Translations under genes and position numbers: made by a program | Assembly (NCBI RefSeq): GCF_963678635.1 | Contig: NC_087068.1 | Location: 13,707,872-13,771,871 of the forward strand | DNA from: Symsagittifera roscoffensis | Taxonomy: Eukaryota; Xenacoelomorpha; Acoela; Convolutidae | Length of the DNA: 64,000 nucleotides | Direction: 5' to 3' | Shown: positions 19,701-26,475 of the stretch, one piece after another | How positions within the stretch are numbered: the first letter of the stretch is position 1 | Layout of the letters: every line of letters starts with the position of its first letter | Notes under the pieces: model-generated | Told to the model about the DNA's origin: nothing | Databases searched by the model: none | What the model saw: the letters and a program-made list of their open reading frames with translations, nothing else

Positions 19701-22324
19701 AGGAAATAGAGGTTTCCACCAGTTCGACGTCAGAAGAAGAATTCAAGCCTCAGAAGGTAAACGTGAAGAGAGGTTCAACGAACGGACAGGTAGGGGAAGT
19801 GGAGATCGGCAAAGAATGGATCTCGAAGGCACATCAGGACATGGGCAAACAAGTGACGAGTGATCCATTGGAGAGGAACAAGACGAGGAACACTTCCCGG
19901 ACGTGGTGGGTGGCCCTCGAAACATTGAAGGAAATGGAGGACTGCTTGAAGAAGTTGGACAGTGGAATAGCTCGCAGGCGACGCAATTGGGCCACCCAGC
20001 AAAAAGCCGAGGTTAATAAGATAGAGATGGCAAGTCATCTGAAGAGGTCCTGGCAGAGTTTGTTGAAGGATCATTTTGAAGAGGCGATGAGGACATCCTC
20101 ATCAGCACCGCCACTAATGGCGAATCCCTTCGTTAGAACTGCGGGACAATTAATGTTCACCTGGAGTCTGGTGGGAATAGAGTTGGAGACATTGACCTCG
20201 TATGACAGGCTGAAGTTGGGAAGCAAGAAGCTAGAGGTGTATCAGGCACTGATGCAACACGTGGCCAGGGACAATTCAGGCTTGAGCCTGGCTAGAAGAA
20301 AAGATGCCACATGTTTCTTGAGATGGACAATGTCAATGATGTCTGATAGCACCATCCTGGCATGCCACCAGAGAGCAAGTGGAAGTAAAACCATGGAGAG
20401 AAGAGTCTCAACGATCATCTTGAACGTATATCAGAGTACAGGAATAGAGAAAGAAGATGGTTCCAGACTATCCTTAGAGAACCATCGAAAGCTGGACGAG
20501 GTACGGAGGTTCTCTAATAAGAAGTTCGAGGAAGAACATGATGTTCACCGTAACCTGGCCTCGTCAGAACAGTACTCGAGACTCAGTGAGAAGGGGGAAT
20601 ACCAATATGTGTCTGGAGTGATGGGAATAGCCTACAATCCCTTCTTAGACTCGGAAGCTGGAGGAGCCCACAGAAACCATGAGGTAGCGGAGCTACTGAA
20701 GTTTTGGACAGAAAGAATGATGGAAATAGACGCGGTGGAAAAAGAGGGGCCGAGCCTGGGCCTGATTCTTGAGAAAACACCAGAGGTGATAAGCATACCG
20801 CGCTCAAACAAGAGAGTTGAAGTGAACATGGGCGGTGGAAATGGCTTGTTAACCACGAACTTGGGAGTGATATGGAAGCTACTAAGACCCTCCTGGTGTC
20901 CACATCCCCATGCAAGTCTAATCGAGGAAACCACAGAGCGAGTGAGGTTAGCACCAACGGAAGATGAAGATCTGGCGAAGTTGAGTGTGCTACATAAGCT
21001 AATCACGCCCCAGATGCAAGAGCCAAGCGAAAGGACGAGCGACCCCGGGTCAGCAAAGAAATTGGAGCCGGGTAGCTGTCTGGATTCGACGTGTGGGAAC
21101 GGAGAGCACATCTGCGATGGACGGTCATGCGTCAGAATACTGTCGTTTCAAAAAGAAGACCTGGTCACTTGGTTCGAAGACATCACAGAAAGGGAGAAAA
21201 GTGAAGTGCAAATAATAGCGGAATGTTACGCGAGAACCACGGTGAATATAGCGACAGCTCTCGGATTCTTCTCGAGAATGTGTGGTCTGCAGGCACTGGA
21301 GAGACTGGAGTCTGAACATCATTTAGTGACGGCGTTGAGCGTAGAATCATGGCCCGGGGTGTCGCAGGTGACTCAAAAACACATCCGGAGCTGGAAGGTT
21401 GGTCTTGAGGCGGAAATGGGATTTCCCATGAGCGAAGCTTATGGCTTGCCATTGAACGCGAAATCGCTGATAGGGTCAATGATGGCCAACTTGTGCGGAA
21501 GTCACTACCCGCTACACATGGCGATGGTGGAAGTGTCCAGCCAGAGAATACTGGTGGACAAGGCCTTCTCAGTGCCCAAGTGCGTGAGGTTGGCTCGGAT
21601 GTCGCATCACTCGCACAAGTTGTTGAGAAAAATCAAAGGGACAGTACCAAAAGAATTGAGAGATGACTTAAGCGAAATCTGGGGAGAAGATCTTCTGAAG
21701 TTGGAAAGAGAAAACAAGAGCGATCACGAGAGACAAAACGTGATCGGGAAACCTGTGGGAAGTACTCCGAACCTGGAAGACAACGACACGATGCACGAGA
21801 AAATGATGGAGCTTGAGCCTCTCTTGGAAGCCTCAGGGGAGCGTAATCTCAGGAGCATTGAGATCTCTCATGGGGAATGCCCATGCCACTGTTTGGCACA
21901 AACGGTGTGGTATCCAGATCACAAGAACCTTTGCCTGGTGTGGGATGTGGAAGAGATTCGGTCGATCGGACTACCGGATCACCGGCAGAAGGTGACGCTC
22001 TTAGTAGTGAGTACGATGTTAGCTCTGAGATGGATAGAAGAGAATATAACGAAGTATCGGGAGGCGACGAAGCCAACGGCTGAGTCAATATACGCGATAG
22101 ACTACAGCAGGAGACTCGAGTTGTTTGAGACTGCGTGCAAAGTATTCGCCATACCGACGGAAGTCAGGCACGTATGGAGTCGCTTGAGGTACTTTCCATG
22201 GTTTCGGGCGACACTGACGTCTTGGTTGTACATGACAACGAAAGATCACATGAGAAAACATCAAAAAGAGTATCGACAGTTCCAGGCCGAGATTGGGCCG
22301 GAAGCTTTCAAGAGACTCTGCTAA
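13784..22324 (+). CDS. Element B ORF3: giant protein with SGNH hydrolase domain
   Basis: 2,846 codons from ATG 13784 (context AAAAATGG), in the position where env would be. The open frame extends 15 codons further upstream without an ATG. Residues 147-240 form a charged coiled coil. Residues 410-600 are an SGNH/GDSL hydrolase: IIGDSL (Ser417), FAGAA (Gly438), VGTND (Asn466) and DGIHFD (Asp560, His563) give all four blocks and a full catalytic set. Residues 825-1080 look like a second, degenerate SGNH unit (VAGSD, AGMND, IGDDH). A hydrophobic segment lies near 1195-1226, an acidic low-complexity zone near 1670-1720 and a basic KTRKRKRE near 1920. The C-terminal part (2400 onward) matches element A and holds PCHCLAQT. 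It stops at TAA 22322 after a one-base shift; the tail continues in another frame to 22662. Esterase-type activity is likely from the motifs; its substrate and role are unknown. Confidence 0.9.
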   Translation: MADRFWNSVPAALKKPTLDELYRRLRDLDYTQIDERMAVMLNAILQLEDQGECRESATEAVLMVGYTTEGISNREQTRWLSWNADGGVRGFDLARNPGLSNNTEHGAGEFPLPTRPTARSTGQSSSKVPSMSRAQQTTEAYPDLGVLKKELEKALKERNKANLDRDQAKLDREKLQLERDQAVDERDQTSKLLEMLRAEHQQELRVRENVANRDQLKSELERIEQRQRELDAQKGARSNERVVTSSRPESRMEVDEAPRARGRFNLDREAREHMSEGLEVWIPNDVTPSLRNLETQPVRPLMDVVFPGYTPTSTSSGSQVSGASSRLKELGEKLQQQSRERSTRPELPPTWREQPVRNVVIASYKKNTEGNYHRHNRLDWSAEQGARRDCFHDAAWVEYLAPPRVPEGAVHLIIGDSLVRVLTQIRSHWQTGVLSFAGAATPQMLATLDMLGMTKVYTVTLMVGTNDVSRGEARKVARLCDKMSCLLEELRIQMDPILLTVCTVPYNMMFDQHALEMNQKVRSLNKMIRDIHRKSVLPLRLLDIAERMEKKGFPEDTSKDGIHFDRPRGAEWLNDVFQENINTLEADLLETAQFTLGPPPNPPFLASRALAGRLGARVDTRDSSRSNQTRLQSATPMESEEVESSTPPGSAMSSVVVADGRREKKSMETARLRYPEKVKELDLESLECRRELAETLGIERVSHEDLNRHHCIDWLKAHEAHFSRAKLMETTDLTGIPTKTIMGPINYRPLKLLGGPGLITEPPKHRTGIARIRLATPAQLKVVDKLLNPGGMELPDAAYEGPKLAEDPRYGKPCGGTQLAKTLAVYDRADPAAARVVIVAGSDFEGTSPKLFWPETLVYSLPGAELNQMLTLVVAIKSEMPCEPELLMFAGMNDHLHAMGLLEQLKGKEIPTSKKIWEAIQALFAAMNEVQENVASRFGSKTKVVFTTSPGYANMPPALQFVYAVLILIAEGSEWRILLAAPNRELEPLNLRLYKSELPAAWADISHALRGFYGLADVLIVLDEVLLLEISNFARQLKFSPVIGDDHPAINQLTASLWFRSMDVKVANSTSRTRGPSNERRNVVETEKQLESMKYRLTQENGWWPFLTPRLENVTNKTREEAPLLVKQIWSFLEKQLELAETRDMTVARFVSAANEVTIGGFWREHANGELKTRRDYEILKFLSPCWEREFLAGVFGTTATIFGAFVQEILGMSISLLLALYLVYPRYLFNMGPAYMFSRGVETLRVDGYLALVLLTHGELVSFHRLMEYGEPLSMGRVHTSIETSSYKCAAGLKTLLVQYLMMQNRYMTGEDENPTSREEWEKANRGMPLLTDLCLAMRSDPMGIIRGLEEVVTCIYGPAVTYAFPDPLVITYRHSVTHLSLISVLDGTALNWCQQEVLRARMSNTVLFGKVKDAEMMVCNFRGQMQCRMGGKREGPIEMYPKFWNLNPLTANGREVLRIPAWKECFALVKRELEAIMEKEILPATMPEFPTVRRMTLGMNSPLVVPSIMAKMMTEETQRHFTDGWDPLFIGYTAAVYFHTSEMKVNSWTTQAKKSRGSQPPGYEVRKVLRTLEKEGLENMLPIWDDGRMIVMEGHVALVDEMKFATRKYKAPYGLEQVEVTQEGTELDAAGQLHVALTEYKKLDPTTPSPLSVDTPGDKRSGPVEDRFKRILERRRNESEEESMDETLSEAGEDMEVGNTPEPGPSGEELATQELLKDLSEENWADTATPPLNPSPRKNLELPLAGETFNMGMLLLSSEEREKNTFEGNRDIFLGSLEDDAWQEFLGEFNREVGSETTLDKFKKELWDAVVRFGEPLLIGTGLDEKARKELLNKLVELRNARSKTRKEKCEDSSTLKQKTVDKMVDDIKRDKVGTSNMIKGTNILKARAGGRQELEGVDGEVESMMIATTPSSRDVKTRKRKREVEGWGSPSVDAVSEGNLRETAPIVLARCKTAAYKNSSELRKPLEVEKEIEVSTSSTSEEEFKPQKVNVKRGSTNGQVGEVEIGKEWISKAHQDMGKQVTSDPLERNKTRNTSRTWWVALETLKEMEDCLKKLDSGIARRRRNWATQQKAEVNKIEMASHLKRSWQSLLKDHFEEAMRTSSSAPPLMANPFVRTAGQLMFTWSLVGIELETLTSYDRLKLGSKKLEVYQALMQHVARDNSGLSLARRKDATCFLRWTMSMMSDSTILACHQRASGSKTMERRVSTIILNVYQSTGIEKEDGSRLSLENHRKLDEVRRFSNKKFEEEHDVHRNLASSEQYSRLSEKGEYQYVSGVMGIAYNPFLDSEAGGAHRNHEVAELLKFWTERMMEIDAVEKEGPSLGLILEKTPEVISIPRSNKRVEVNMGGGNGLLTTNLGVIWKLLRPSWCPHPHASLIEETTERVRLAPTEDEDLAKLSVLHKLITPQMQEPSERTSDPGSAKKLEPGSCLDSTCGNGEHICDGRSCVRILSFQKEDLVTWFEDITEREKSEVQIIAECYARTTVNIATALGFFSRMCGLQALERLESEHHLVTALSVESWPGVSQVTQKHIRSWKVGLEAEMGFPMSEAYGLPLNAKSLIGSMMANLCGSHYPLHMAMVEVSSQRILVDKAFSVPKCVRLARMSHHSHKLLRKIKGTVPKELRDDLSEIWGEDLLKLERENKSDHERQNVIGKPVGSTPNLEDNDTMHEKMMELEPLLEASGERNLRSIEISHGECPCHCLAQTVWYPDHKNLCLVWDVEEIRSIGLPDHRQKVTLLVVSTMLALRWIEENITKYREATKPTAESIYAIDYSRRLELFETACKVFAIPTEVRHVWSRLRYFPWFRATLTSWLYMTTKDHMRKHQKEYRQFQAEIGPEAFKRLC

Positions 22325-22662
22325 CCCATCGTAATGCGATCACGACGGGATGGAAAAGAGTGGGGAAGATGTCTAGAGACAATACCAAAGCGAGGGAGTC
22401 GATACTAGAGGAAGACCTGGCGAAGAACGTGAGCTTGAGCCTGCACAACTCCTTTTGCTTGAACCGAGAAGCTAGGGTGAAGGCACTACCCAACCAAGCA
22501 AAGAGATTGCAGGAGCAGAGGGAATGGATGCGATCCTATGAACAGCTGAAGGCTTGGGAGGAGATTGTGATTAGTCCCGATGATGAAGAGGAACTGTTGA
22601 GACAGTTTGCCGCATCTAGCACTTCAGGATGCAGTACCTCCAAGGCGAAGAGTACGAGATGA
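22315..22662 (+). pseudogene. ORF3 C-terminal tail in shifted frame
   Basis: About 115 codons that continue the ORF3 alignment with element A (LTHRNA-TT near 22320; NVSLSLHNSFCLNRE near 22428) in a different frame from 13784-22324. Comparison with A places a one-base loss around 22313-22317. It ends at TGA 22660-22662. If the shift is real, ORF3 in this copy lacks its normal end; a sequencing error or programmed shift would also explain it. Confidence 0.8.
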
Positions 22663-23093
22663 ATGGGCAAATCGGATGGATCTTGAGTCTTGAGAGGGAA
22701 GGGGGGGCTTGAGCGTGGATCCGAGTGAAACTTGGATTCACGAAAAAGAAATTTTAACAAAGCAAATATTGTTACTAATATACTATATTTATTATATAAA
22801 TCGAAATGCTGCATGACAATTTCCTGATTGAATAGGACAAAAGAGATTTTAAAATGATTGGCTTGAAAAGCGAAAATTCAAGGGTGCAGGTGTATGCAGA
22901 TTTTGGTTGCTGTTTAGCAATAGCGTGAAAATTTTAAATGGCTGTGAATTTTGGGGTGTAGATAAGCTTAAATCTGCTGCAAACTTCTGTAAATGACCTC
23001 TGGCACTGTATCTTGAGCAACACTCGGTTTTTCTGGGACTCACTGGCAGAAGACAGCGCGCGATGAGGACATCGATCTCGAGTCCGGGGAGTA
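22663..23093 (+). other. 3' non-coding region of element B with polypurine tract
   Basis: 431 bp with no gene. It ends GTCCGGGGAGTA directly before the 3' LTR, the likely plus-strand primer (23082-23093). Element A has the same CCGGGGAGTA before its LTR at 25196-25205, which supports the call. CTTGAG occurs four times, three of them in the first 55 bases. Confidence 0.8.
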
Positions 23094-24009
23094 TGTGCCA
23101 GTCGGTCATATTTGGAAGTTTGACCTTGAGAGAAGAAAAAAACACTTGATTTTGGAGTGAAATTTAATTTTTCAAAATTTCGAATGGAACCTGTCATGCA
23201 CGATTTTCTCGCGAGAACTGAAAATCAGAAAAAGAGAGGAGAACAATTTCAGAACAGTTGAATAACAATCGCGGGAAAGTTGCTAGAAAAATCGGTGGGA
23301 AATTGCTATTCGCAATTTCAATAGCAATAATAGCCTAGAGTAGAGCTGTCCCATCTGAAACAGAGACGAGAGCATTCCCACGAATTGGATTGTTACGATT
23401 GGAATACTATTATTGACTGGACTAGAGTGAACCTTCGGTGGAAAGGTGGACAGCTTGAGTGTCCCAATGGTTCACGAGAACTTGCAGTCTAGAGTAAAAA
23501 CTTGTTCTTGTTGTTAAAACTGACTAACATTAAACTCATATTAGTTACTTTATTAATTCTTGAGTTGTTTACCGACTTATTTGCTTCCTGGTTCTTGAGC
23601 GTGCTACAATGTGAGTACTTAATTTAAATTCCTAGAGTGTGTTTTATAATTGTTATGTTGAGGTAAGGCGAGTTTTAGGTTGATCCATCTGAAATGGATC
23701 AAAGTTCCACTGTCTAATAAAAAGTAACTTAACGGATTGTTCCAACCCGGTTTTTAACGGCGTTCATGTATTTTGGGTATCTAGAGACCTAAGTATGGGG
23801 ACGTTTCTAATTCTAGAGTGGGGGGATATTTTAGTAGTAGCCTTTAAGCTGTAACGGGTCGTAGTCTCATGTCACAAGCGAACCGAACTGGCTCCGACCG
23901 TTCTTGAGGTAGAAAAACACAAGAGATAGTGTCCCTGACCCTTGAGCCAGTGGTTATAGGGCCTATTTTTCTTAAGCCTCATGTGTGACTGCAGTAGACG
24001 AATGTTACA
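23094..24009 (+). repeat. 3' LTR of element B
   Basis: 916 bp, matching 1009-1924 base for base as far as I can read. It is followed at once by CTT (24010-24012), the copy of the target CTT at 1006-1008. Confidence 0.95.
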
Positions 24010-24434
24010 CTTGGTTCCGTGCAGTGATGACATCATGGATGTATGAACGCGCGAAGCGTCACATGTCGAGGAACACGGAAGCCTATCAATCTCTCCAGCT
24101 AGATATAGGACCGGGAGCCTATAAGAGAGCATTCCTGACGCATAGAAACGCGGTCACCACGGCGGCGAAGCGAGTGGCTGGAGCGCCTTGTGCAACTGAA
24201 GATGAAAAGAAAGAGGTCTTAAGAAATGACCTAGAACGAAATGTGAGCTTATGTTTTCGCAACAGCTTTTGCAGGAACCGGGAGCAGAAGGTGAACTTGG
24301 ACTTGCTACCTTGTTGCAAACCGAGGCTGTTGGAGCAAGAGAGTTGGGGCACGGCCCGCAACTCTATGGACATGTTAGAGAAAGTTCTGGAAGACAGTGA
24401 CGCTGAAGATCAGGATGGAGAAGCGATGGAATGA
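24010..24434 (+). pseudogene. Element A third ORF, C-terminal end, right of the insertion
   Basis: Continuation of the frame broken at 1008. After the duplicated CTT the codons from 24012 read on with WFRAVMTSW, matching ORF3 of B near 22198. THRNAVTT, NVSLCFRNSFCRNRE and an acidic end follow, and the frame closes at TGA 24432-24434. Over this piece A shows no shift where B has one. Function is unknown. The matching ends of A and B show that the two families share the whole ORF3 C-terminus. Confidence 0.85.
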
Positions 24435-25205
24435 AGATGATGAACGAAGAGAACAAGTGAAGACGTGAGCAAGAAAAGAAGAGAAGGAGAAAAAACTTGA
24501 TTGTCTTTGTGTGTTAAAACTTGAACCAATCAACCAAGTTTTGATTATTGAACTTGGTAAACTTTTTGTTTTGATCTAGTTTGGTCAGACCAAGCTACAA
24601 TGTTGCAATTGCTAAAATTGCTGAAATTATTGATTTTAGTTATGACTATTTATGTATGTATATGAGGATTATAGGTGAGTATATTTACCTATTTAAACAC
24701 GACTGAAGTTTTTAACCTGTGTAAGACACAATTTCACTGTGTGGCGACATGGTAAGATTGAGTAAACTTGCTCGAGAGGGTGAATAACTCAATAACTTTC
24801 GTAGCCACAGAGTTTCTTAGTTTTAATATTGAAAGGACCGCATAAATGACTGATTATACTTGGTGAGTGAAGTTAAGTTAATTTTAACGGGTGCGTGGCC
24901 GTGCCACATCCCAGTTTTTAATCACAAAGAGCGAAAAGAAGTTTTATGGCGAGATGACGTAAGTAGTCAGAAAAAAATTTTTATCTAGGACACTCCTCAT
25001 GGTGCAAATTTTGTGAAAATGTTGAAAGGCAGTGAGATGTAGTACGATGCCATTTGTGAACACGTAGTGAGTTGAGGTGGAGTAGATAAATTTCAATTTC
25101 TTATGCGATTTGTAAGATTGATTATAGAGAACTGGAGTACTACTTGACGATAACCCGTTGTTATGCGATCAATAGGGACATTGGTGGGGACTTGTCCGGG
25201 GAGTA
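24435..25205 (+). other. 3' non-coding region of element A
   Basis: 771 bp without a convincing gene. It contains a donor-like ATAG|GTGAGTA near 24674 and ends CCGGGGAGTA (25196-25205), the polypurine tract shared with B. No CTTGAG was seen, unlike the matching region of B. Confidence 0.7.
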
Positions 25206-26088
25206 TGTGCCATTCTGCCAGATTGGCACAGAGCAACCTTCCGGCGACGTGAAAAAGAACAATTAAAGGCCTTATTAACGAAAAAGTATTGCGAAGGAGG
25301 GTAGGAATATTCTAGAATTTTTATTTTTAAAATTTCGATCAGAAGGGGAATATTTATCAGAAATACAAAAAACGGCCATTTTGACTGAAAAGGACGAAAA
25401 AACACAACAACGACAGATATTGTGAAAAACGGTCGCACAAGAGACGAAAAATACGAAGCCTCGTATCGTGGCAACAACACACGATAAGAACCTTAGCAGT
25501 GGATATTAGTGGAGAAGGAAGCTTCAGTGGGGAAGGAATATTCCACGGAACCCTCCCGGGACACAAATTGGAAGAGATAAGAGCGTTATCTCAGGAATAT
25601 TACGGGAGCGGAGGCTTGGTCCCCCAGAGACCGTTTTATGTGAAGGGACTGTATAAAACTGACTTTATAGCTACTTGAATGTCATAGAACTCCTAATTAA
25701 CACCGGTATTATTTGATATTTCAGAATATGAGTAGCTAGAAAGAGGAACGGGTCAATCCATCTCCAATGGATTTAATATAGAACTGTCACACAAAAACAT
25801 ATTAAAATAGGTTATTCGAGCAGTGTTTTTAATAGCAATCACGTAGTCTGAGGATCCGAGACTCAGCTATGTGGTTGTGTTCGCATGTAAACGAAAGCTG
25901 ATCAAAAGTCGTTTGACTGATGGCCTAAAAATGGTAACTTTTTACTTTGCCCTAGACAGACCAGAAAATCAACTGGCAAGGTCGAGACGTTGAAAAACGA
26001 GTAGGATTAAGGTAACTGACGCCTGCCAGTCGTAAATAGGTACTTTTTCTACGCTCCGTCGCTGTGTAGTATTTGGGCGAATGTTACA
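25206..26088 (+). repeat. 3' LTR of element A
   Basis: 883 bp from TGTGCC to GTTACA. Start, end and several inner blocks match the B LTR (for example ATCCATCT-AATGGAT near 25757 versus 1598, and GAATGTTACA at the end), but the rest is diverged. So A and B are related families, not copies of one element. A's 5' LTR is outside the window. Confidence 0.88.
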
Positions 26089-26411
26089 CAACTCGGAGCG
26101 GTCACTGCTAACTCTGCTATTCGTTCAATTCTCGTTATTGTTTTTTATCGCGATTATCGTTGTTGTCGCCGTCGCAACTATTGTTGTTCTGTTTTTATAC
26201 CAGATTTCTTCCAAAATGGTCGTTTTTGACGTTTCTCAGAAATATGACGTCATCATTCGAAATTTAAAATTTAAAATACCAGAATATTGTAGCCTTCACG
26301 ATTCGTCCAATCGTCTGAATAACACCGTTAATCCTCTAAAACTGCTAATTCGGAAGGTTAGCTGCTAATAATCCGAAATTACCTTTTCGTCCATTCTGGT
26401 CGAATGTCACA
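26089..26411 (-). repeat. Inverted fragment of a third related LTR
   Basis: Read on the minus strand from 26411, it begins TGTGACATTC and follows the first ~320 bp of the A LTR (25206-25520): AATATTCTGG near 26280 and a shared block around AAACGACCATTTTGG near 26215. It directly abuts the end of A, so A may have inserted into an older solo LTR lying the other way. Its outer end is only 64 bp from the ATG of the next gene. Confidence 0.7.
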
Positions 26412-26429
26412 AGAGTTCACTGTTTTCAT

Positions 26430-26441
26430 TTCTGTTCTCAG
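26430..26441 (+). promoter_or_regulatory. Acceptor-like site just upstream of the Asteroid/FAM120-type ATG
   Basis: TTCTGTTCTCAG ends at 26441, 34 bases before ATG 26476. It may close a 5' UTR intron or accept a spliced leader. A second AG follows at 26464-26465. Confidence 0.4.
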
Positions 26442-26475
26442 GCCTTTTATACAAAAGGATTTTCAGTGTAATCAA

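Larger units (their letters stand above)
1009..24009 (+). mobile_element. Giant Ty3/Gypsy-type LTR retrotransposon (element B), 23,001 bp
   Basis: A complete LTR-to-LTR element. Both ends are 916-bp LTRs starting TGTGCC and ending TTACA. Internal order: leader with repeats, coiled-coil ORF1, gag, protease, RT/RNase H, integrase, a giant third ORF, and a short purine-rich tract before the 3' LTR. The order RT-RNase H-integrase and the DTG, YVDD and DD35E motifs place it with Ty3/Gypsy. At 23 kb it is several times the usual 5-7 kb of the group, mainly because of the 2.6-kb leader and the 8.9-kb third ORF. It is inserted in the third ORF of related element A with a 3-bp CTT duplication. The LTRs appear identical, so insertion is recent, but stops at 6730 and 7624 and a shift near 22315 make autonomy doubtful. 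Confidence 0.95.

Noticed and set aside
22135-22314. N-terminal part of the 22135-22662 reading frame as a separate gene
   Set aside because: Up to about 22314 it is an out-of-frame shadow of ORF3. Only the part after the shift matches element A.
1-26088. CRISPR array or bacterial contamination
   Set aside because: Repeats are LTRs, minisatellite or local duplications without spacer structure, and the genes are Gypsy-type with adjoining animal genes.
26081-26368. 95-codon ORF with a hydrophobic stretch
   Set aside because: It spans the end of the A LTR and the inverted LTR fragment; low-complexity T-rich DNA explains the hydrophobic residues.
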